This document shows, in pieces, positions 9,288 to 20,763 of a stretch of 64,000 nucleotides of DNA. The stretch spans positions 124,001 to 188,000 of the forward strand of contig NZ_PPXC01000001.1 of the NCBI RefSeq assembly GCF_002909445.1, in the 5' to 3' direction. Source of the stretch: Arthrobacter glacialis (GTDB taxonomy: Bacteria; Actinomycetota; Actinomycetes; Actinomycetales; Micrococcaceae). The position numbers and the translations under genes were made by a program. The notes under the pieces are model-generated. The model had not been told where the DNA came from. It saw only the letters and a program-made list of their open reading frames with translations, and did not search any database. Numbering within the stretch: position 1 is the first letter of the stretch; every line of letters begins with the position of its first letter.

Positions 9288-10238
9288 TCACTCTTTGGCT
9301 GTCAACGTCAGGACAACAGCCTCGGGGCGGCAGGCAAAGCGGAAAGGTGCTGTGCGGGACGTGCCAATGCCGGCTGAGACGTTGACGGGGCTCCTCAAGC
9401 CGTGGGCGTCCCAGTCATTGAGGCCCTTGGCGCGCCACGTGGGCAGATCGCAATTAGTGACCAAGGCGCCGTACCCGGGCAGGCAAACCTGTCCGCCATG
9501 GGTGTGTCCGGCCAGGATCAGGTCGGCACCTTCGCCAGTGAAATGGTCCAAAACACGTTGATACGGGGCATGGACCACGGCAATTTTCACGTGCGGGGCG
9601 TTGTCTTGGGTGACGGAACCTCGCGGCCAACCGGCGTAGCGTTCGCGATTGAGGTGCGGATCATCCACGCCGCTGAAGTCAAAGCGAATACCGTTGAACG
9701 GGATGGACTGCGCCCTATTGGTCAGATTTACCCAACCGCCCAAACCGAAGCCGGTATGGAGTGCGTCGGTGTCCAGGGCTACAGGCTCACGGTTCTTTCC
9801 AGCGGGAAGCTTGGACGGCCCGGCAAAGTACGCAAAAGGGTTCCTGAAGGTCGACGCGAAGTAGTCATTGGAACCGGGCACAAAGACGCCAGGAAACTCC
9901 ATGAGCGGACCCAAAGCCTCCAGCAACGGGGCAATGGCCGCAGGATGGCTGAGGTTGTCCCCCGTATTGACCACAAGGTCCGGTTGAATTGCGGCGAGTT
10001 CCCTCAACCAGCGCGTCTTCTTGTGCTGACCCGGGGAGAGATGGATGTCTGAGAGGTGCAGCACCGTGAAAGGCGCTGCACCTGGCGGCAGAATCGCAAG
10101 CCGCTCTTCCCGGATCGCAAACCAGTTGCGCTCAATCAAGGCACCATACGCCACAGCGCCCACACCCGTGGCTACGGCGAGCCCCGCCGCTGCTCCCAAC
10201 GCGGAGAGGCTGGATCCGGCTGTACGTGTACGTGACAT
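9288..10238 (-). CDS. Membrane-anchored metallophosphoesterase
   Basis: A 316-residue calcineurin-like phosphoesterase. One N-terminal hydrophobic helix (about residues 10-35) is followed by the metal motifs LSDIHLS, NTGDNL, GSNDYF (in place of GNHD) and AGHTHGGQ, in the expected order. The layout resembles YkuE/YaeI-type enzymes. It lies 12 bases downstream of the penicillin-binding protein gene on the same strand, a pairing common in actinobacteria, so a cell-envelope phosphoester is a reasonable but unproven substrate. Confidence 0.9.
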   Translation of the reverse strand: MSRTRTAGSSLSALGAAAGLAVATGVGAVAYGALIERNWFAIREERLAILPPGAAPFTVLHLSDIHLSPGQHKKTRWLRELAAIQPDLVVNTGDNLSHPAAIAPLLEALGPLMEFPGVFVPGSNDYFASTFRNPFAYFAGPSKLPAGKNREPVALDTDALHTGFGLGGWVNLTNRAQSIPFNGIRFDFSGVDDPHLNRERYAGWPRGSVTQDNAPHVKIAVVHAPYQRVLDHFTGEGADLILAGHTHGGQVCLPGYGALVTNCDLPTWRAKGLNDWDAHGLRSPVNVSAGIGTSRTAPFRFACRPEAVVLTLTAKE

Positions 10239-10250
10239 CTGAGCCGTGCT

Positions 10251-12521
10251 CTAGTCTTTCTTGTCTTTGTTGTCGGCAGGTTTTTCGTCTGCCGGCTTGT
10301 CGGAGCCGCCGGAGTTTGGCGTTGCGGGCTTGGGCGCAGCTGGCTGGGGTGCAACGGTCACGGGGGCGTTGACCATGCTGGCCGGCGGGGGTGTAAAGCT
10401 GCTCACGTCAAAGAACCCGGCAACCTGATTCATGTACCCCTGCCACGCCTTGCCAGCGTAGGTGGCACCATCCACATAGCTGATGCGCTGGTTGGCGATC
10501 AGCAATCCGTTGTTGGAACGGTTCTTCTCCTCAGGACTGCCCACCCATGAGGTGGTCACCAGACCCTTGGTGTAGCCCGTGGTCCAGGTTTGCTGGGAGT
10601 CATTGGTGGTACCGGTCTTGGCAGCGGAGTTGTATTGCAGCGGATCTGCGGGCTTGAACTGCAGCGGAATCTGGTAGCCGGAACCGCGGACCAGCACTTC
10701 ACCCAGCACCGAGTTGACGCCTGCGGCAACTTCAGGCTTTACCGTCTGCTTGCAATTGGCGGAGGGTACCGGGAACTTATCTCCCTTGGCATTGGAAATT
10801 GAAACCAAGGCAATGGGATCGCAGTGGACGCCGCCGGAAGCAAAGGTGGCAAAGGCAGAGGCCATGATCACCGGTGCCACTTCGCCTGAGCCCAGGAGTG
10901 AGCTGACGTTCTCCAGATTGTACGGCTGCTTAGGGTCCTCACCATTGTGGATTCCCGTTGCTGTCATCATTTTCTGGATGTTGCAGATGTCAAGTTTTGC
11001 GGCTGTGGCAAAGGTGGCAGTGTTCAGGGAGTTGTAGAGGCCCTCACGCGCCGTCAAGTTCCGGTACCAGCCTTCTTCTGCATTCTGGAGGTCATCCGCG
11101 GCGTCAGGATTGTTGGAGTCGTAGATTCCGCCCGTGGAACCACACGAGTTGTTCCATTGGAAGCCAGCCGGGTACTTGCGGACCGAGGCATTGACAATTT
11201 CGTTGATCTTGTGGCCTGAATTCAGCCACTCGGCAAAGGTAAAGGGCTTGATGGTTGAACCCACATCAAATCCGCCCGAGCCGCCCAGCGAATTGCCGTT
11301 GGCGTCGAGGCGGTCAACGTTGAAGTTGTAGTCGGTTTTCCATTGGCCTTCCGGCGGAGCCAGCTTGGTGTTTTGGGCCATGGCTAGGATCTTGCCGCTG
11401 CCAGGCTGCACTGTGACCAGGCTCTGACCTACCCTGTCAGGGTTGTTTTCCATGGGTGTGAAGTTCTGCAGCTGGGCCTGTGCAGCATCCTGCAACCCCG
11501 GATCCAGTGTGGTGGTGATTGCCAGTCCACCCTGGAGCAGCAGCTTTTCGCGGTCCTCCACAGTTTTTCCGTAGGCGGGATCATTGGAGATCAGGTTGGT
11601 GACGTACTCGCAGAAGTACTCAGCACGGACGGCCGTTGTGCAGCCCAGACGGTTCTCCTGGATGTTCAGGCCAATGGGTGACGCAACTGCTTCGTCATGT
11701 TGCTTTTGATCGATCATGCCCTGGTCCAGCATGTGTGCCAGCACCAAATTGCGGCGGCCAACTGCGGCCTCGGGGTTCGCCACTGGGTCGTAAACGGTGG
11801 GGCTGTTCACCACGCCAGCCAGGAGAGCCGACTGCGGCAAGGTGAGATCCTTTGCGTGGACACCAAAGTAGAAGGATGCAGCTGATTCAATGCCGAAGTT
11901 GCCGTTGGCGTAAAGCACCCAGTTCAGGTAGCCCTGCAGGATTTCGTCCTTGGAATATTTCTTCTCCATGGAGATGGCGAGCTTGATCTCGCGCACTTTC
12001 TCGCCGATACCCTTGTCAGAGCCGAGCTTGATCTTGTCATTCTCGCCATTGGCAGCGTAGGTCTGAATGATGACGTTGTTCACGTACTGCTGGGTGATGG
12101 TGGAGGCGCCCTGGCGTCCACCGCCCTGGGCCATGGAGGTAACGGCACGGATCAAACCACGGGTGTCAATGCCCCCGTGCTCGTAGTAGCGGGCGTCTTC
12201 AACAGCAATCACCGCGTTCTTCATGAACGGGGAAATGTTCTCCAGAGCCACTTCGGTACGGTTTTGATCGTAGAAAGTCGCAATGACGGACCCGTCGGCA
12301 GCAAGAATCTTCGAGGACAGGGCGGGGGTGCCAACAGTCATCTCATCCGGGAGATCATCAAAGAAAGAGATGGATGAGGTGGTGGTTGTGCCCGCCAGTG
12401 CCACAGCCGGAACCATGAGTCCGGCCACCAGGACACCACAAATGGTGCTGACGCCCAGGAAGGCGACCAATTTGCCTAGAGTGGTGGCGGTATCGAAAAT
12501 GGGGTGTTTTTTTGCTGCCAT
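10251..12521 (-). CDS. ponA: Class A penicillin-binding protein (glycosyltransferase/transpeptidase)
   Basis: A 756-residue bifunctional peptidoglycan synthase. A short cytoplasmic end and one membrane helix (about 18-45) precede a GT51 transglycosylase domain with VEDARYYEHGGID (107-119) and GASTITQQYVNN (138-149). The transpeptidase domain has active-site S422 in GSTIKPF, SLN at 498-500 and KTGT at 635-638. The tail is rich in Pro, Ala, Lys and Asp. It polymerises and cross-links peptidoglycan outside the membrane. Confidence 0.96.
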   Translation of the reverse strand: MAAKKHPIFDTATTLGKLVAFLGVSTICGVLVAGLMVPAVALAGTTTTSSISFFDDLPDEMTVGTPALSSKILAADGSVIATFYDQNRTEVALENISPFMKNAVIAVEDARYYEHGGIDTRGLIRAVTSMAQGGGRQGASTITQQYVNNVIIQTYAANGENDKIKLGSDKGIGEKVREIKLAISMEKKYSKDEILQGYLNWVLYANGNFGIESAASFYFGVHAKDLTLPQSALLAGVVNSPTVYDPVANPEAAVGRRNLVLAHMLDQGMIDQKQHDEAVASPIGLNIQENRLGCTTAVRAEYFCEYVTNLISNDPAYGKTVEDREKLLLQGGLAITTTLDPGLQDAAQAQLQNFTPMENNPDRVGQSLVTVQPGSGKILAMAQNTKLAPPEGQWKTDYNFNVDRLDANGNSLGGSGGFDVGSTIKPFTFAEWLNSGHKINEIVNASVRKYPAGFQWNNSCGSTGGIYDSNNPDAADDLQNAEEGWYRNLTAREGLYNSLNTATFATAAKLDICNIQKMMTATGIHNGEDPKQPYNLENVSSLLGSGEVAPVIMASAFATFASGGVHCDPIALVSISNAKGDKFPVPSANCKQTVKPEVAAGVNSVLGEVLVRGSGYQIPLQFKPADPLQYNSAAKTGTTNDSQQTWTTGYTKGLVTTSWVGSPEEKNRSNNGLLIANQRISYVDGATYAGKAWQGYMNQVAGFFDVSSFTPPPASMVNAPVTVAPQPAAPKPATPNSGGSDKPADEKPADNKDKKD

Positions 12522-12557
12522 TTTCTCAGTTTACCGGCAGGGGATACTCTTTGACGT

Positions 12558-12713
12558 ATGACCAAATGGGAGTACTCTACGATTCCGCTGATTATCCACA
12601 ACACCAAGGCGATCCTGGACAGCTGGGGAGACGACGGCTGGGAGCTTGTCCAGGTTGTTCCCGGACCTGACGGCAGGGGCTTGGTGGCCTACCTTAAACG
12701 AGAGAAGGCGTAA
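12558..12713 (+). CDS. Small DUF4177-type protein
   Basis: A 51-residue protein, starting MTKWEYSTIPLIIH, with LDSWGDDGWELVQVVPG in the middle. WEY at the start and GxDGWELV are the signature of the DUF4177 family of tiny proteins. It ends two bases before the RidA-like gene, so the two are co-transcribed. The family function is unknown. Confidence 0.85.
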   Translation: MTKWEYSTIPLIIHNTKAILDSWGDDGWELVQVVPGPDGRGLVAYLKREKA

Positions 12714-12715
12714 CC

Positions 12716-13201
12716 GTGGAAACCGCATCAAACCACGGATCCTCGCGCATTGAGGCACGCCTGACCGAGCTGGGTTTGACCCTTCCCCCGGTGGTCCCCC
12801 CTGTAGCTGTGTATGTGCCAGCCGTCATCTCCGGCAACCACGTTTACACCTCCGGGCAGCTCCCATTTATTGGCGGCAAACTCACAGCTACGGGCAAGGT
12901 CGGAGCCGAGGTTTCAGCTGAGGACGCAAAGTCCATGGCCGCCACGTGTGCCATCAACGCCATTGCGGCGCTCAAAAACGTCATTGGTGACCTGGACCGG
13001 GTGACCCGGATTGTTAAAGTTGTTGGCTTTGTTGCCTCGGACCCATCTTTCACAGGCCAGCCAGGTGTCATCAACGGCGCCTCCGAACTTCTGGGCGAAG
13101 TATTCGGCGACGCCGGAGTTCACGCACGTTCCGCCGTCGGAGTTTCCGTTTTGCCCTTGGATTCTCCTGTTGAGGTTGAGCTGATTGCCGAATTCCAGTA
13201 G
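12716..13201 (+). CDS. RidA/YjgF/YER057c family protein
   Basis: A 161-residue protein with GTG start. The segment ISGNHVYTSGQLPFIGGKL and the later VVGFVASDPSFTGQPGVINGASELL match the RidA fold, and the family's conserved HARSAVGVSVLPLDSPVEVE occurs near the C-terminus. RidA enzymes hydrolyse reactive enamine/imine intermediates made by PLP enzymes. This belongs to the longer, actinobacterial type, so deaminase activity is likely but not certain. Confidence 0.88.
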   Translation: METASNHGSSRIEARLTELGLTLPPVVPPVAVYVPAVISGNHVYTSGQLPFIGGKLTATGKVGAEVSAEDAKSMAATCAINAIAALKNVIGDLDRVTRIVKVVGFVASDPSFTGQPGVINGASELLGEVFGDAGVHARSAVGVSVLPLDSPVEVELIAEFQ

Positions 13202-14123
13202 CAGTCCCGTGGGTGCGCGGCCCATGGGCAAGCGCCGTTTCCCGCTGAGTGCAGACCAGCGGGAAGCTGCGCAGACATGGGTGGAATTTGGTGCCCGCAC
13301 GCCCAGCAAGCCGCGGCCGGCGTCGTCGGTGGTGCTGTTGAAGGACAGCCCCAGCGGTTTGCAAACTTTTTTGACGTACCGCCCCGGGGGATCTCCGCTG
13401 GGTGCGGTTGCGTTTCCTGGCGGCACCATTGAGGCCGCGGACGACGACGTCACCGACTGGGTGGGCCCCTCACCCACAGTGTGGGCCAAGAGCCTGGGCA
13501 CGACAGACATAGGCCTGGCCAAGCGTCACGTGGTGGCTGCCATTCGCGAAACGTTCGAGGAGACCGGCATATTGTTGGCCGGTCCGGATGCGTCGAGCCT
13601 CGTGGAAAACATTTCCGGACCCGAATGGATGCGCGCCCGCGAGTCCATTGCCGGGCAGGAAACCACTTTCGCTGCCTTGCTGGAGCGGTACGGATTGGCG
13701 TTGCGCACGGATCTGCTCAAGCCGCTGAGTCACTGGTTGAGCCCGGATTTTGCTCACAGGCGCTTTGACACCCGATACTTTGCCGCTGCCACACCCATCA
13801 ACCAGCAGGCGTCACTGCTCACCAGCAAGGGTGTGTGGGGACGATGGGCAAGTGCCGGGGATATTTTGGCGGATCGTGAAACCACTGCCCTGGGTGATGA
13901 AGTGGGCCAGCCGCTGACCGTTGGGCTGACGCTCGGTGAGCTGGTGGTGCCCGGTGTGGAAATCATTCTGGAGAAAATTGCCGCGGCGCGCGGGTGCATT
14001 GCATATTTGAACCACAAGCGCCCCATCAATGAATACCAGCCGCGGCTCATTGGCGAGGACCCTGAGGCGTTTTGCCTGGAAGTGTTAACAGCGTCCGAAG
14101 GCGGCGCCTGCCGCGAGCGGTAA
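13185..14123 (+). CDS. Nudix hydrolase
   Basis: A 312-residue Nudix protein. The box is split by an insertion: GAVAFPGGTIE, then about 45 residues later AAIRETFEETGILLAG, as in longer NUDT8/NUDT19-like enzymes. The start is uncertain. A TTG at 13185 has a GAGG nine bases upstream and overlaps the preceding gene by 17 bases; a GTG at 13209 and an ATG at 13224 are in frame. It probably hydrolyses a nucleoside diphosphate linked to another group. Confidence 0.85.
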   Translation: MPNSSSSPVGARPMGKRRFPLSADQREAAQTWVEFGARTPSKPRPASSVVLLKDSPSGLQTFLTYRPGGSPLGAVAFPGGTIEAADDDVTDWVGPSPTVWAKSLGTTDIGLAKRHVVAAIRETFEETGILLAGPDASSLVENISGPEWMRARESIAGQETTFAALLERYGLALRTDLLKPLSHWLSPDFAHRRFDTRYFAAATPINQQASLLTSKGVWGRWASAGDILADRETTALGDEVGQPLTVGLTLGELVVPGVEIILEKIAAARGCIAYLNHKRPINEYQPRLIGEDPEAFCLEVLTASEGGACRER

Positions 14124-14153
14124 CGGCACGGGTTCACTGCTTCTGACGGCTGT

Positions 14154-14210
14154 GCTGACCCTAGCCGCGAGATGCATGGTTACACAGACTCTTTTGCGGC
14201 TAAGGTCAGC
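14154..14210. repeat. Long stem-loop between convergent genes
   Basis: The arms GCTGACCCTAGCCGC and GCGGCTAAGGTCAGC pair over 15 bases with one mismatch, around a 27-base loop. It lies 30 bases before a strong terminator palindrome, so it may be part of a transcript end or a small RNA. Confidence 0.55.
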
Positions 14211-14239
14211 ATTCGCGTCCACGAGCGGTTCTCGTGACA

Positions 14240-14289
14240 AAAAAGCACGGGCCCGGCCACCTAATTAGGTGGCCGGGCCCGTGCTTTTT
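14240..14289. terminator. Perfect 50-bp palindrome, bidirectional terminator
   Basis: Each arm is 25 bases, starting AAAAAGCACGGGCCCGGCCA, with the centre between 14264 and 14265. A run of A on one side and T on the other gives a strong intrinsic terminator for both the Nudix gene and the convergent regulator. Confidence 0.9.
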
Positions 14290-14359
14290 GCGGGTGGGCC
14301 CACGCTCGCCAGGTTCCCGGGAAATCGCGTCAGCGATTTATCGGGCCGGCGGGTGGGGA

Positions 14360-15037
14360 CTACCGGCTGCGCTGGCGCAGACGGTTGACGTCCAAGATGA
14401 CAACTGCGCGGGCTTCCAGACGGAGCCAGCCACGCTGGACAAATTCGGCCAGGGCCTTGTTGACTGTTTCGCGAGAAGCGCCGACCAGCTGGGCCAACTC
14501 TTCCTGGGTGAGCTCGTGGGCTACCAAGATGCCGTCGGTGGCCGGTCGGCCAAAGCGGTCTGCCAGGTCCAGAATGGCCTTGGCAACACGCCCGGGAACA
14601 TCGGAGAAGACCAAGTCGGAGAGGTTGTCGTTGGTGCGGCGCAGGCGGCGGGCCAGGGCCTGCAGCAACTGCATGGAGACCTCGGGGCGGTTGCGCAGCA
14701 GATTGTTCAGGGATTCGTTCTTCAACCCGGCCAGGCGAGTCTCAGAAACGGCTGTTGCAGTGGTGCTGCGGGGTGCCGGATCGAAGAGTGCCATTTCGCC
14801 AAAGAGCTCGCCCGGGCCCAAGATGGCAACCAGGGACTCGCGACCATCGGAGGAAGTGCGTCCCAGCTTCACCTTGCCCGAAACGATGAAGTACAGCTGA
14901 TCGCCTTGGTCGCCTTCACGGAAGACAGATGCGCCGCGAGAGAGATCCACCTCAGCCAGTTCGTCCGTCAAAAGGCGGAATGCCTCGTCGTCGAGCGTAG
15001 CGAAAAGGGGTGCCCGGCGTAGTACCTCGATGTCCAT
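14360..15037 (-). CDS. glxR: Crp/Fnr-family cAMP receptor-type regulator (GlxR/Crp)
   Basis: A 225-residue protein, the usual length of mycobacterial Crp and corynebacterial GlxR. An N-terminal cyclic-nucleotide-binding domain carries LGPGELFGEMALFDPAPRS, and the C-terminal helix-turn-helix is TQEELAQLVGASRETVNKAL. The start is the ATG at 15037, preceded by AAGGAGA; the frame runs on upstream but without such a site. In relatives this is a global regulator of carbon and acetate metabolism. It is divergent from the MarP-like protease gene. Confidence 0.93.
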   Translation of the reverse strand: MDIEVLRRAPLFATLDDEAFRLLTDELAEVDLSRGASVFREGDQGDQLYFIVSGKVKLGRTSSDGRESLVAILGPGELFGEMALFDPAPRSTTATAVSETRLAGLKNESLNNLLRNRPEVSMQLLQALARRLRRTNDNLSDLVFSDVPGRVAKAILDLADRFGRPATDGILVAHELTQEELAQLVGASRETVNKALAEFVQRGWLRLEARAVVILDVNRLRQRSR

Positions 15038-15276
15038 GAAATCTCCTTGCAGTATGTAGCTAATCAGTTCTGACCTAATATTGATTGTTTCAGAACTTTT
15101 CTGTTTTTGTGACCAATTTGGCATTCAAGACGTTCGTTGACAGCATATTGGCAGATTGAGACGTGCGAAAGCTCAGGGATCGTTCGGCTTGCCCCGGTAA
15201 TATGTCCAGTCGGGACACGTTCTGTGCCCGAACTTTGATGATGGCGGGCCCAGCCCGCGAGGAGCTCTGCTCATAG

Positions 15277-16461
15277 GTGTTTGGTTTTTCCTGGCTAGAT
15301 GCGGTGCTGATCCTGTGGCTGTTGTGGCAGTTGATCTACGGCCTGAAAACCGGGCTTGTAGTGGGGCTGGGCGGCCTTGCAGGGTTTGTGGCAGGCGCCG
15401 TGGCGGCGTTCTTTGCTGCGCCCTTCGTCAACCAATTCGCGCCCAGCCCCGGTTGGCGTACCGCCATGGTGTTGGGTGCCACCGTGGTGCTGATAGCCAG
15501 TGGCCATGCATTGGGGATGCGCCTTGGCCGGGCCATTGGCCGGCGTGTGAAATCGGACTCCATCAGGACTGTCAACAGGCTTTTGGGTGGCGTGCTTAAC
15601 GTTTTTGTCGCCGCACTAGTCATATCGATGCTGGCATTTAGCGTGTCCAACCTGGGTATCCCGGCCGTCTCCAAGCAACTGAGCGACTCGAAAGTCATCT
15701 CCAGAATTGAGGCCTGGACACCAGATCCGGTCAAGGCGGCTGCCGCCCAAATTCGCTCCCTGGTTTTGGATGAGGGGATCCCCGCGCTGTTGAACCCGGC
15801 CGGACCCAATGTTCAGGTTGCGGCACCCAATGCCGACACGAATACCTCGGCCTGGAACAACGCGGCCACCTCAGTCATGAAGATTTCCGGGACAGCATTC
15901 CAGTGTGGACAAAACCAGACGGGCACGGGATTTGTGGTCTCGCCCGGACGGGTGTTGACCAACGCACACGTGGTTGCCGGCGTTGCGCGGCCGGTGGTGC
16001 AAACCCAAACCCAAGGTGTTCTGCCTGCCCGCGTGGTGTTCTTTGACCCTGTGAAGGATCTGGCAATTCTGGCCGTGGACTCGTTGGACGCTGCGCCACT
16101 GCCCGCGGCAGGAACGGCACCCAGCAACACGGCTGCGGCGTTTGCGGGCTACCCGCTGGGCGGGCCCTTGCAAGTGCGCCCGGCCACTGTGCTGTCCTCC
16201 GGACCCATGATGGTTCCGGACATCACCGGCGGGCAAAAATCCCTCCTGAACGTGTACCAGCTGGCTGGCAACGTCCAGTCAGGCAACTCCGGCGGGCCCT
16301 TGCTGGATAGCGATGGCCGCGTTGTGGGCGTCATCTTCGCGAAAGCCACCACGCAAAACAACATTGGCTTCGCCTTGACCATGGAAGAAGCCGGACCTGT
16401 GATCGCGGCCGCGCCCCAGCTCAACAGTGCCGTGTCCGCAGGGTCCTGCAAGGTCGGTTGA
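15277..16461 (+). CDS. marP: MarP-type membrane serine protease
   Basis: A 394-residue protein. Residues 1-130 form four hydrophobic helices of the CvpA type. A periplasmic trypsin-like domain follows, with H231 in TNAHVV, D261 in VKDLAIL and S338 in GNSGGP. Cysteines at 210 and near the end could form a disulfide. M. tuberculosis MarP (Rv3671c), with the same layout, is needed for acid and oxidative stress resistance and activates peptidoglycan hydrolases. GTG start. Confidence 0.92.
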   Translation: MFGFSWLDAVLILWLLWQLIYGLKTGLVVGLGGLAGFVAGAVAAFFAAPFVNQFAPSPGWRTAMVLGATVVLIASGHALGMRLGRAIGRRVKSDSIRTVNRLLGGVLNVFVAALVISMLAFSVSNLGIPAVSKQLSDSKVISRIEAWTPDPVKAAAAQIRSLVLDEGIPALLNPAGPNVQVAAPNADTNTSAWNNAATSVMKISGTAFQCGQNQTGTGFVVSPGRVLTNAHVVAGVARPVVQTQTQGVLPARVVFFDPVKDLAILAVDSLDAAPLPAAGTAPSNTAAAFAGYPLGGPLQVRPATVLSSGPMMVPDITGGQKSLLNVYQLAGNVQSGNSGGPLLDSDGRVVGVIFAKATTQNNIGFALTMEEAGPVIAAAPQLNSAVSAGSCKVG

Positions 16462-16485
16462 CGGGTTAGCGGCCCTTCTAGGCCT

Positions 16486-16944
16486 CTAATTCAGGGTTTT
16501 GTCCAGGTAGCTCACCGCAAGCTCGTAGCCGTGAATGCCAGCGCCAACAATGACTGTGCCGCACACGGCTGACAGGTAGGAGTGGTGCCTGAACTCCTCG
16601 CGCTGGTGCACGTTGGAGATGTGCACCTCCACGGTGGGGAGTTCGACGGCGGCAATCGCGTCCCGCAGCGCCACTGAGGTGTGCGTGTACGCGCCGGCAT
16701 TGATGATGATCCCCACAGCCGTTCCCCGGGCTGCGTGAATGGCATCCAGCAAAACACCCTCATGGTTGGACTGCACGCAGCTTGCACTGAACCCGGCAGC
16801 CGTGGCCGCCTCGGTGGCGAGAAGTTCGACGTCGGCCAGCGTGGCTGAGCCGTAAATCTCCGGTTCGCGGGTGCCCAGAAGGTTCAGATTGGGGCCGTTG
16901 AGGATCAGCAGTGCGCCGCGGTCCGCTGCAGTGGTTGAGGTCAT
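16486..16944 (-). CDS. aroQ: Type II 3-dehydroquinate dehydratase
   Basis: A 152-residue enzyme of the shikimate pathway, converting 3-dehydroquinate to 3-dehydroshikimate. [20 protein letters not shown] holds the active-site Arg and Tyr. [16 protein letters not shown] and [16 protein letters not shown] complete the family pattern. It is the small soluble dodecameric type. It stands alone, convergent with the marP-like gene, with no other aro genes in the window. Confidence 0.96.
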   Translation of the reverse strand: MTSTTAADRGALLILNGPNLNLLGTREPEIYGSATLADVELLATEAATAAGFSASCVQSNHEGVLLDAIHAARGTAVGIIINAGAYTHTSVALRDAIAAVELPTVEVHISNVHQREEFRHHSYLSAVCGTVIVGAGIHGYELAVSYLDKTLN

Positions 16945-16989
16945 GGGTTAATAATGCCCCACTGGAGCAGCCACCCTTCCGACTTAAGC

Positions 16990-17059
16990 AACTGACCCGC
17001 AGAAAACGCCGAAAATCACGTAAAAATAGCGATTTTTCGTCGTTTTCTGCGGGTCAGTT
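16990..17059. terminator. Palindromic bidirectional terminator, repeat copy 2
   Basis: The arms begin AACTGACCCGCAGAAAACGC and close with the complementary GCGGGTCAGTT. It lies downstream of acs. The core CCCGCAGAAAACGnCGAAAATC is shared with the hairpin at 4511-4570. Confidence 0.75.
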
Positions 17060-17068
17060 GTGAAGAAG

Positions 17069-19045
<1,977 letters not shown>

Positions 19046-19399
19046 CTAATATCCCTTCATTCCTACTTAGCTAACATCCCAGGCAGCGCCAATCATGGCG
19101 CAGTGCGCCGCAGCTCCTTGACAGGGCTGATGGCTTTACGCAGATTGGGTGCCAGGGACAGAAGTTGTCGTCCTGCTTTCACTGTAGCGCTTTCCAGCTT
19201 AAAACGTGTCTGCCGTCACAGTCGAATGGGGCCAGTGGGGTCGATTCTGCGCTCAACTGCACGTGACCCGGCGATGCACCAAGGCATGGGCAGTTCTCCC
19301 CGTGTGGTGTATTACTAACCGGTATTGCTGTGGCTCGCTAGTGTTGGCCCTCTGCGGTAACTAGGCTTGGGAGTAATCGTGACATTTAGGAGTAAGACC
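19046..19399. other. Divergent intergenic region upstream of acs
   Basis: About 350 bases between acs and the divergent membrane protein gene. Apart from a possible Crp-type half-palindrome at 19207 I see no gene or clear RNA. Confidence 0.5.
19207..19220. promoter_or_regulatory. Possible Crp/GlxR operator
   Basis: TGTCTGCCGTCACA resembles the TGTGA-N6-TCACA consensus in one half and partly in the other. It lies upstream of acs, a known Crp/GlxR target in related actinobacteria. This rests on sequence resemblance alone. Confidence 0.25.
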
Positions 19400-20752
19400 A
19401 TGACAGAGCAACAAACGCCATCGGCGCCGGCCACCACAGGCCCCGGCGTGGCAACGGTCAGCACTGCTGTAGCCGGCCCCTTGACCATTCGCGACCTGGC
19501 AGTGCTGGGATCCGTTGCACTAATTTTCATCGCCTCACTGGTGCCGATTATTGTCACCATCGCCGGAACCTTCAACCTGTGGAATGCTGCTGGACTGTTC
19601 TACATTGGCGTCGGCGTCATCCTGCCGCTGGCTGTGGGCGCTCTGTTCCTGGTCCGCCGGCTGAGCCCTGCGGTCAAGATCCGCATAGGTTCGCTGTCCA
19701 TTGACCAATTTGCTTCTGTTGTGGCATGTTTCGCCACGTTCTTCTTCTTCACCGGAACCGTAACCACCTTCGGTATCGCTTACTTGCTGGGCCTGGTGGG
19801 TTCGCTGGTGCTGCTCACGGCTACTGTTTGCGCACAGTGGATCCCCATGCTGGCCTCGGATTTTGCCGGCCGGCCTGAAGTTCCTGCGCATGTTGCAGCG
19901 CGCGACGCCGTTCCCGCCGTTGCGCGCGCCTCGGCCGCGAAGACCGTGGTTGCCACCCATGACGTTGCAGCTTCACGCTCGAACAGCGGTGCGGCCGCAG
20001 GCGTTGTGGCTGGAGTCGCAGCTGCCGGTGCTCACACCACCTCGCAGCCCCACGCGTGGAACGCCCCGCAAGCAGCAGCAGGGCACACGGCAGCCGGCCA
20101 GATTTTCACCCCCGCCAAGGAAACCCCTGCAGCAGGCGTCGGAGCTGCTGGTGCAACTGCTGGCGCCGCTGCCCAAACCGTGGCCGACGCGGCACCTGCA
20201 GCCACCGCAGCTGCCCAGTCCGCAACGATCGCGGCCGCGGGCAGCACTGCCCCGGCTGCCCAGTCGACAGTCCACACAACTGCGCACACAACGGCGCAGC
20301 CCACAACCGCCCAGCCGGCCGCGCAAGCTGCCGCGGCCACCTCCGCTCATTCGGCCGCCCAGGCCAGCAGCCAGAGCGCCGCTGCGAACACCGTGGCGGA
20401 TCAGTCCGCGGATGCACCCGCGACCACGCTGAACCCCCAGGTGGCCGAGCCGGCAGCGGTTTCCTCGGCACCTGCCCCCGTCGCTACTCCCGTCAAGGAG
20501 AGCATCGCCGCCACCGTAAACCCCAAGGCCAGCGCCGCCCCCGTGGTGTCTGATCCCTTCTGGTTTGCCGTTGACCGTCCCCAGAACGTGATTGATGAGA
20601 AGACCCGCCAGTTTGTTTTCAAGCTGACACCCGGCTCGTGGATCTTGGCACTGGAAGACCGCGGAAGCAGTTTTCTGGTCCAGGACAGCCACGGCAAGAC
20701 AGGCATTTTGCTTGACCTGGTGGGCATTGAGCGGGCCTCGGACAGCCAGTAG
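19400..20752 (+). CDS. Membrane protein with long Ala-rich linker and C-terminal globular domain
   Basis: 450 residues from the ATG at 19400 (AGGAG seven bases upstream). Four hydrophobic helices lie between about residues 30 and 155. A low-complexity stretch of roughly 200 residues follows, rich in Ala, Thr, Gln and Pro. The last 65 residues look folded ([20 protein letters not shown], then [20 protein letters not shown]). I do not recognise the family. The linker suggests a C-terminal domain held away from the membrane. Confidence 0.75.
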   Translation: MTEQQTPSAPATTGPGVATVSTAVAGPLTIRDLAVLGSVALIFIASLVPIIVTIAGTFNLWNAAGLFYIGVGVILPLAVGALFLVRRLSPAVKIRIGSLSIDQFASVVACFATFFFFTGTVTTFGIAYLLGLVGSLVLLTATVCAQWIPMLASDFAGRPEVPAHVAARDAVPAVARASAAKTVVATHDVAASRSNSGAAAGVVAGVAAAGAHTTSQPHAWNAPQAAAGHTAAGQIFTPAKETPAAGVGAAGATAGAAAQTVADAAPAATAAAQSATIAAAGSTAPAAQSTVHTTAHTTAQPTTAQPAAQAAAATSAHSAAQASSQSAAANTVADQSADAPATTLNPQVAEPAAVSSAPAPVATPVKESIAATVNPKASAAPVVSDPFWFAVDRPQNVIDEKTRQFVFKLTPGSWILALEDRGSSFLVQDSHGKTGILLDLVGIERASDSQ

Positions 20753-20763
20753 TTCTCAACGAA

